From the NCBI GenBank assembly GCA_002491905.1, contig DKWV01000011.1, positions 62,001 to 126,000 of the forward strand: 64,000 nt of DNA. Reading direction: 5' to 3'. Below are positions 63,059 through 64,000 of this stretch, one piece after another (position 1 is the stretch's first letter; every line of letters begins with the position of its first letter). The DNA comes from Lachnospiraceae bacterium UBA7143. GTDB lineage: Bacteria > Bacillota > Clostridia > Lachnospirales > Lachnospiraceae. The notes below the pieces were generated by a model. The model had not been told where the DNA came from. It saw nothing but the letters and a program-made list of their open reading frames with translations, and did no database searches. Both the position numbers and the translations under genes were made by a program.

Positions 63059-64000
63059 ATGGCAACAAAAGCGTATTATCCCATTTCCGAGATTGGCGCC
63101 GGCAAGGCTGGTTTTTCTAAGACCCGTTCCATTATTGAAGCGGCTTTCTACGGAAACAATGTAGTTAAGGTTAACACCTTGAGAGAGGCTTATGAGCTGG
63201 CAAAGAATTCACCCGGTACCGTGGTGACTGATATGCCGGTTAAGGATGGCGAGACATTCGGTCTTCCCGCAGACGCAAAGGTTCTGTTATTCAACGACGG
63301 CGCTGTGACTGGCCGTTATGCGGCGGCGCGCCGTATTAAGGGCGAACCCGGTGTAGATGAGGCAAAGTTGGATAAGGTGGTTATGGATGCGATCTATAAG
63401 ACCCGCTGGAAAACCATGTACCATGCAGAGTGCTTCGTAGGCCTTGATCCTGAGTTTATGGCGAAGGCCCACCTTCTGATTCCGGAAGGGGAGGAGAACC
63501 TGCTTTACAACTGGATGATCAACTTCCAGTATATGTCTGACGAGTATGTAAAGATGTACAAGAAGTCTCAGCCCATCGGCGGCGGCAAAGAGCCTGATAT
63601 CTACATCTTCTCCGATCCCCAGTGGATTCCCGAAGAGGCTCCCGATGTGGATTACAGCTGCTTAAGCGATCCACTGACTCTGTGCTATTTCGATACAAAC
63701 CAGAACTGTGCTGCCATCCTTGGTATGAAGTACTTCGGTGAGCACAAGAAAGGTACTTTGACTATGGCATGGGCTCTTGCAAACAGAAACGGTTATGCAT
63801 CCTGTCACGGTGGTCAGAAAGAGTACTCTTTAGAGGGCGGCAAGAAGTTTGTTGCTTCCGTTTACGGTCTGTCAGGTTCCGGTAAGTCTACTCTGACCCA
63901 TGCAAAACATGGCGGCAAGTATGATAAATTCGGCGGCATTAAGGTGCTTCACGACGATGCTTTCATCATCAACAGCGATACCTGCGCATCCATCGCTCTG
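63059..64000 (+). CDS. pckA: Phosphoenolpyruvate carboxykinase (ATP), N-terminal part
   Basis: 314 codons are present; the gene runs off the window end. It interconverts oxaloacetate and PEP with ATP/ADP. Visible parts are RWKTMYHAECFVG, the P-loop YGLSGSGKSTLTH (residues about 266-278) and LHDDAFII, the Mg2+-binding segment. The P-loop position matches the ATP-dependent family. TAAGGAGGAG precedes the ATG. In anaerobes making C4 acids it often runs toward oxaloacetate with ATP gain. Confidence 0.92.
   Translation, partial: MATKAYYPISEIGAGKAGFSKTRSIIEAAFYGNNVVKVNTLREAYELAKNSPGTVVTDMPVKDGETFGLPADAKVLLFNDGAVTGRYAAARRIKGEPGVDEAKLDKVVMDAIYKTRWKTMYHAECFVGLDPEFMAKAHLLIPEGEENLLYNWMINFQYMSDEYVKMYKKSQPIGGGKEPDIYIFSDPQWIPEEAPDVDYSCLSDPLTLCYFDTNQNCAAILGMKYFGEHKKGTLTMAWALANRNGYASCHGGQKEYSLEGGKKFVASVYGLSGSGKSTLTHAKHGGKYDKFGGIKVLHDDAFIINSDTCASIAL

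Overview
This window reads as chromosome from a Gram-positive, anaerobic clostridial gut-type bacterium, most likely Lachnospiraceae. The evidence is the full rnfCDGEAB operon, a Na+-pump decarboxylase cluster, scpA-scpB, the cmk-ispH-S1 gene block, several cell-wall enzymes of sporeformer type (CotH, SleB-like, GH25, DacF-like), a CD3324-family protein, and sigma-A-like promoters with AGGAGG-type ribosome binding sites. Codon use is mostly GC-balanced. The cotH-like gene (5.6-7.2 kb) and a SHOCT-domain gene (41.4-42.5 kb) are clearly richer in AT. No rRNA, tRNA, CRISPR array, prophage or complete insertion sequence was seen.

Layout. 0-8.6 kb: the end of rpsU, a polytopic membrane protein on the minus strand, a D,D-carboxypeptidase, a metallophosphoesterase, scpA, scpB, a CotH-like kinase and a second D,D-carboxypeptidase. 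8.7-14.0 kb: a five-gene biotin-dependent decarboxylase or transcarboxylase operon holding both a CoA-ester carboxyltransferase and a pyruvate/oxaloacetate carboxyltransferase, with one biotin carrier and the OadB/OadG membrane parts. 14.4-22.4 kb: one giant secreted surface protein (about 2,645 residues) broken by two -1 frameshifts into three reading frames. 22.6-30.1 kb: TetR and RpiR regulators, a BaiN/HI0933-type flavoprotein, cmk, ispH, a four-S1-domain protein, CheR and a YprB-type nuclease.

30.3-35.3 kb: rnfCDGEAB. Only 39 bp after rnfB comes a signalling cassette on the same strand (35.4-39.9 kb): a protein kinase with a zinc ribbon, an LRR protein, a TerY-like VWA protein, a PP2C phosphatase and a small TerY-C-like zinc protein. 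39.9-47.8 kb is mixed: an aldo/keto reductase with an Fe-S domain, TIGR04076, SHOCT, methyltransferase, PadR with a NapH-like ferredoxin protein, Rpn-type nuclease, CD3324, RNHCP and YdcF. 48.0-51.5 kb: an ECF sigma factor translationally linked to a membrane protein and an ABC exporter. 51.6-59.6 kb: VanY, ApbE, an esterase, a GH25 protein that seems to have lost its catalytic acids, an AP2/HNH-like protein, a SleB-like hydrolase, threonine synthase and an L,D-transpeptidase. 59.6-64.0 kb: citrate synthase, deoC, a short flagellin and the start of PEP carboxykinase.

How it works together. The window is rich in ion-gradient energy metabolism: Rnf couples ferredoxin oxidation to ion export, and the OadB-type pump couples decarboxylation to Na+ export. 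Citrate synthase and PEP carboxykinase feed the same C3/C4 node. ApbE could supply the covalent flavins that RnfD and RnfG carry. The most unusual features are the hybrid carboxyltransferase operon, the TerY-P-type cassette beside Rnf, the double-frameshifted surface protein, the degenerate GH25 protein and a family of small palindromic intergenic repeats.
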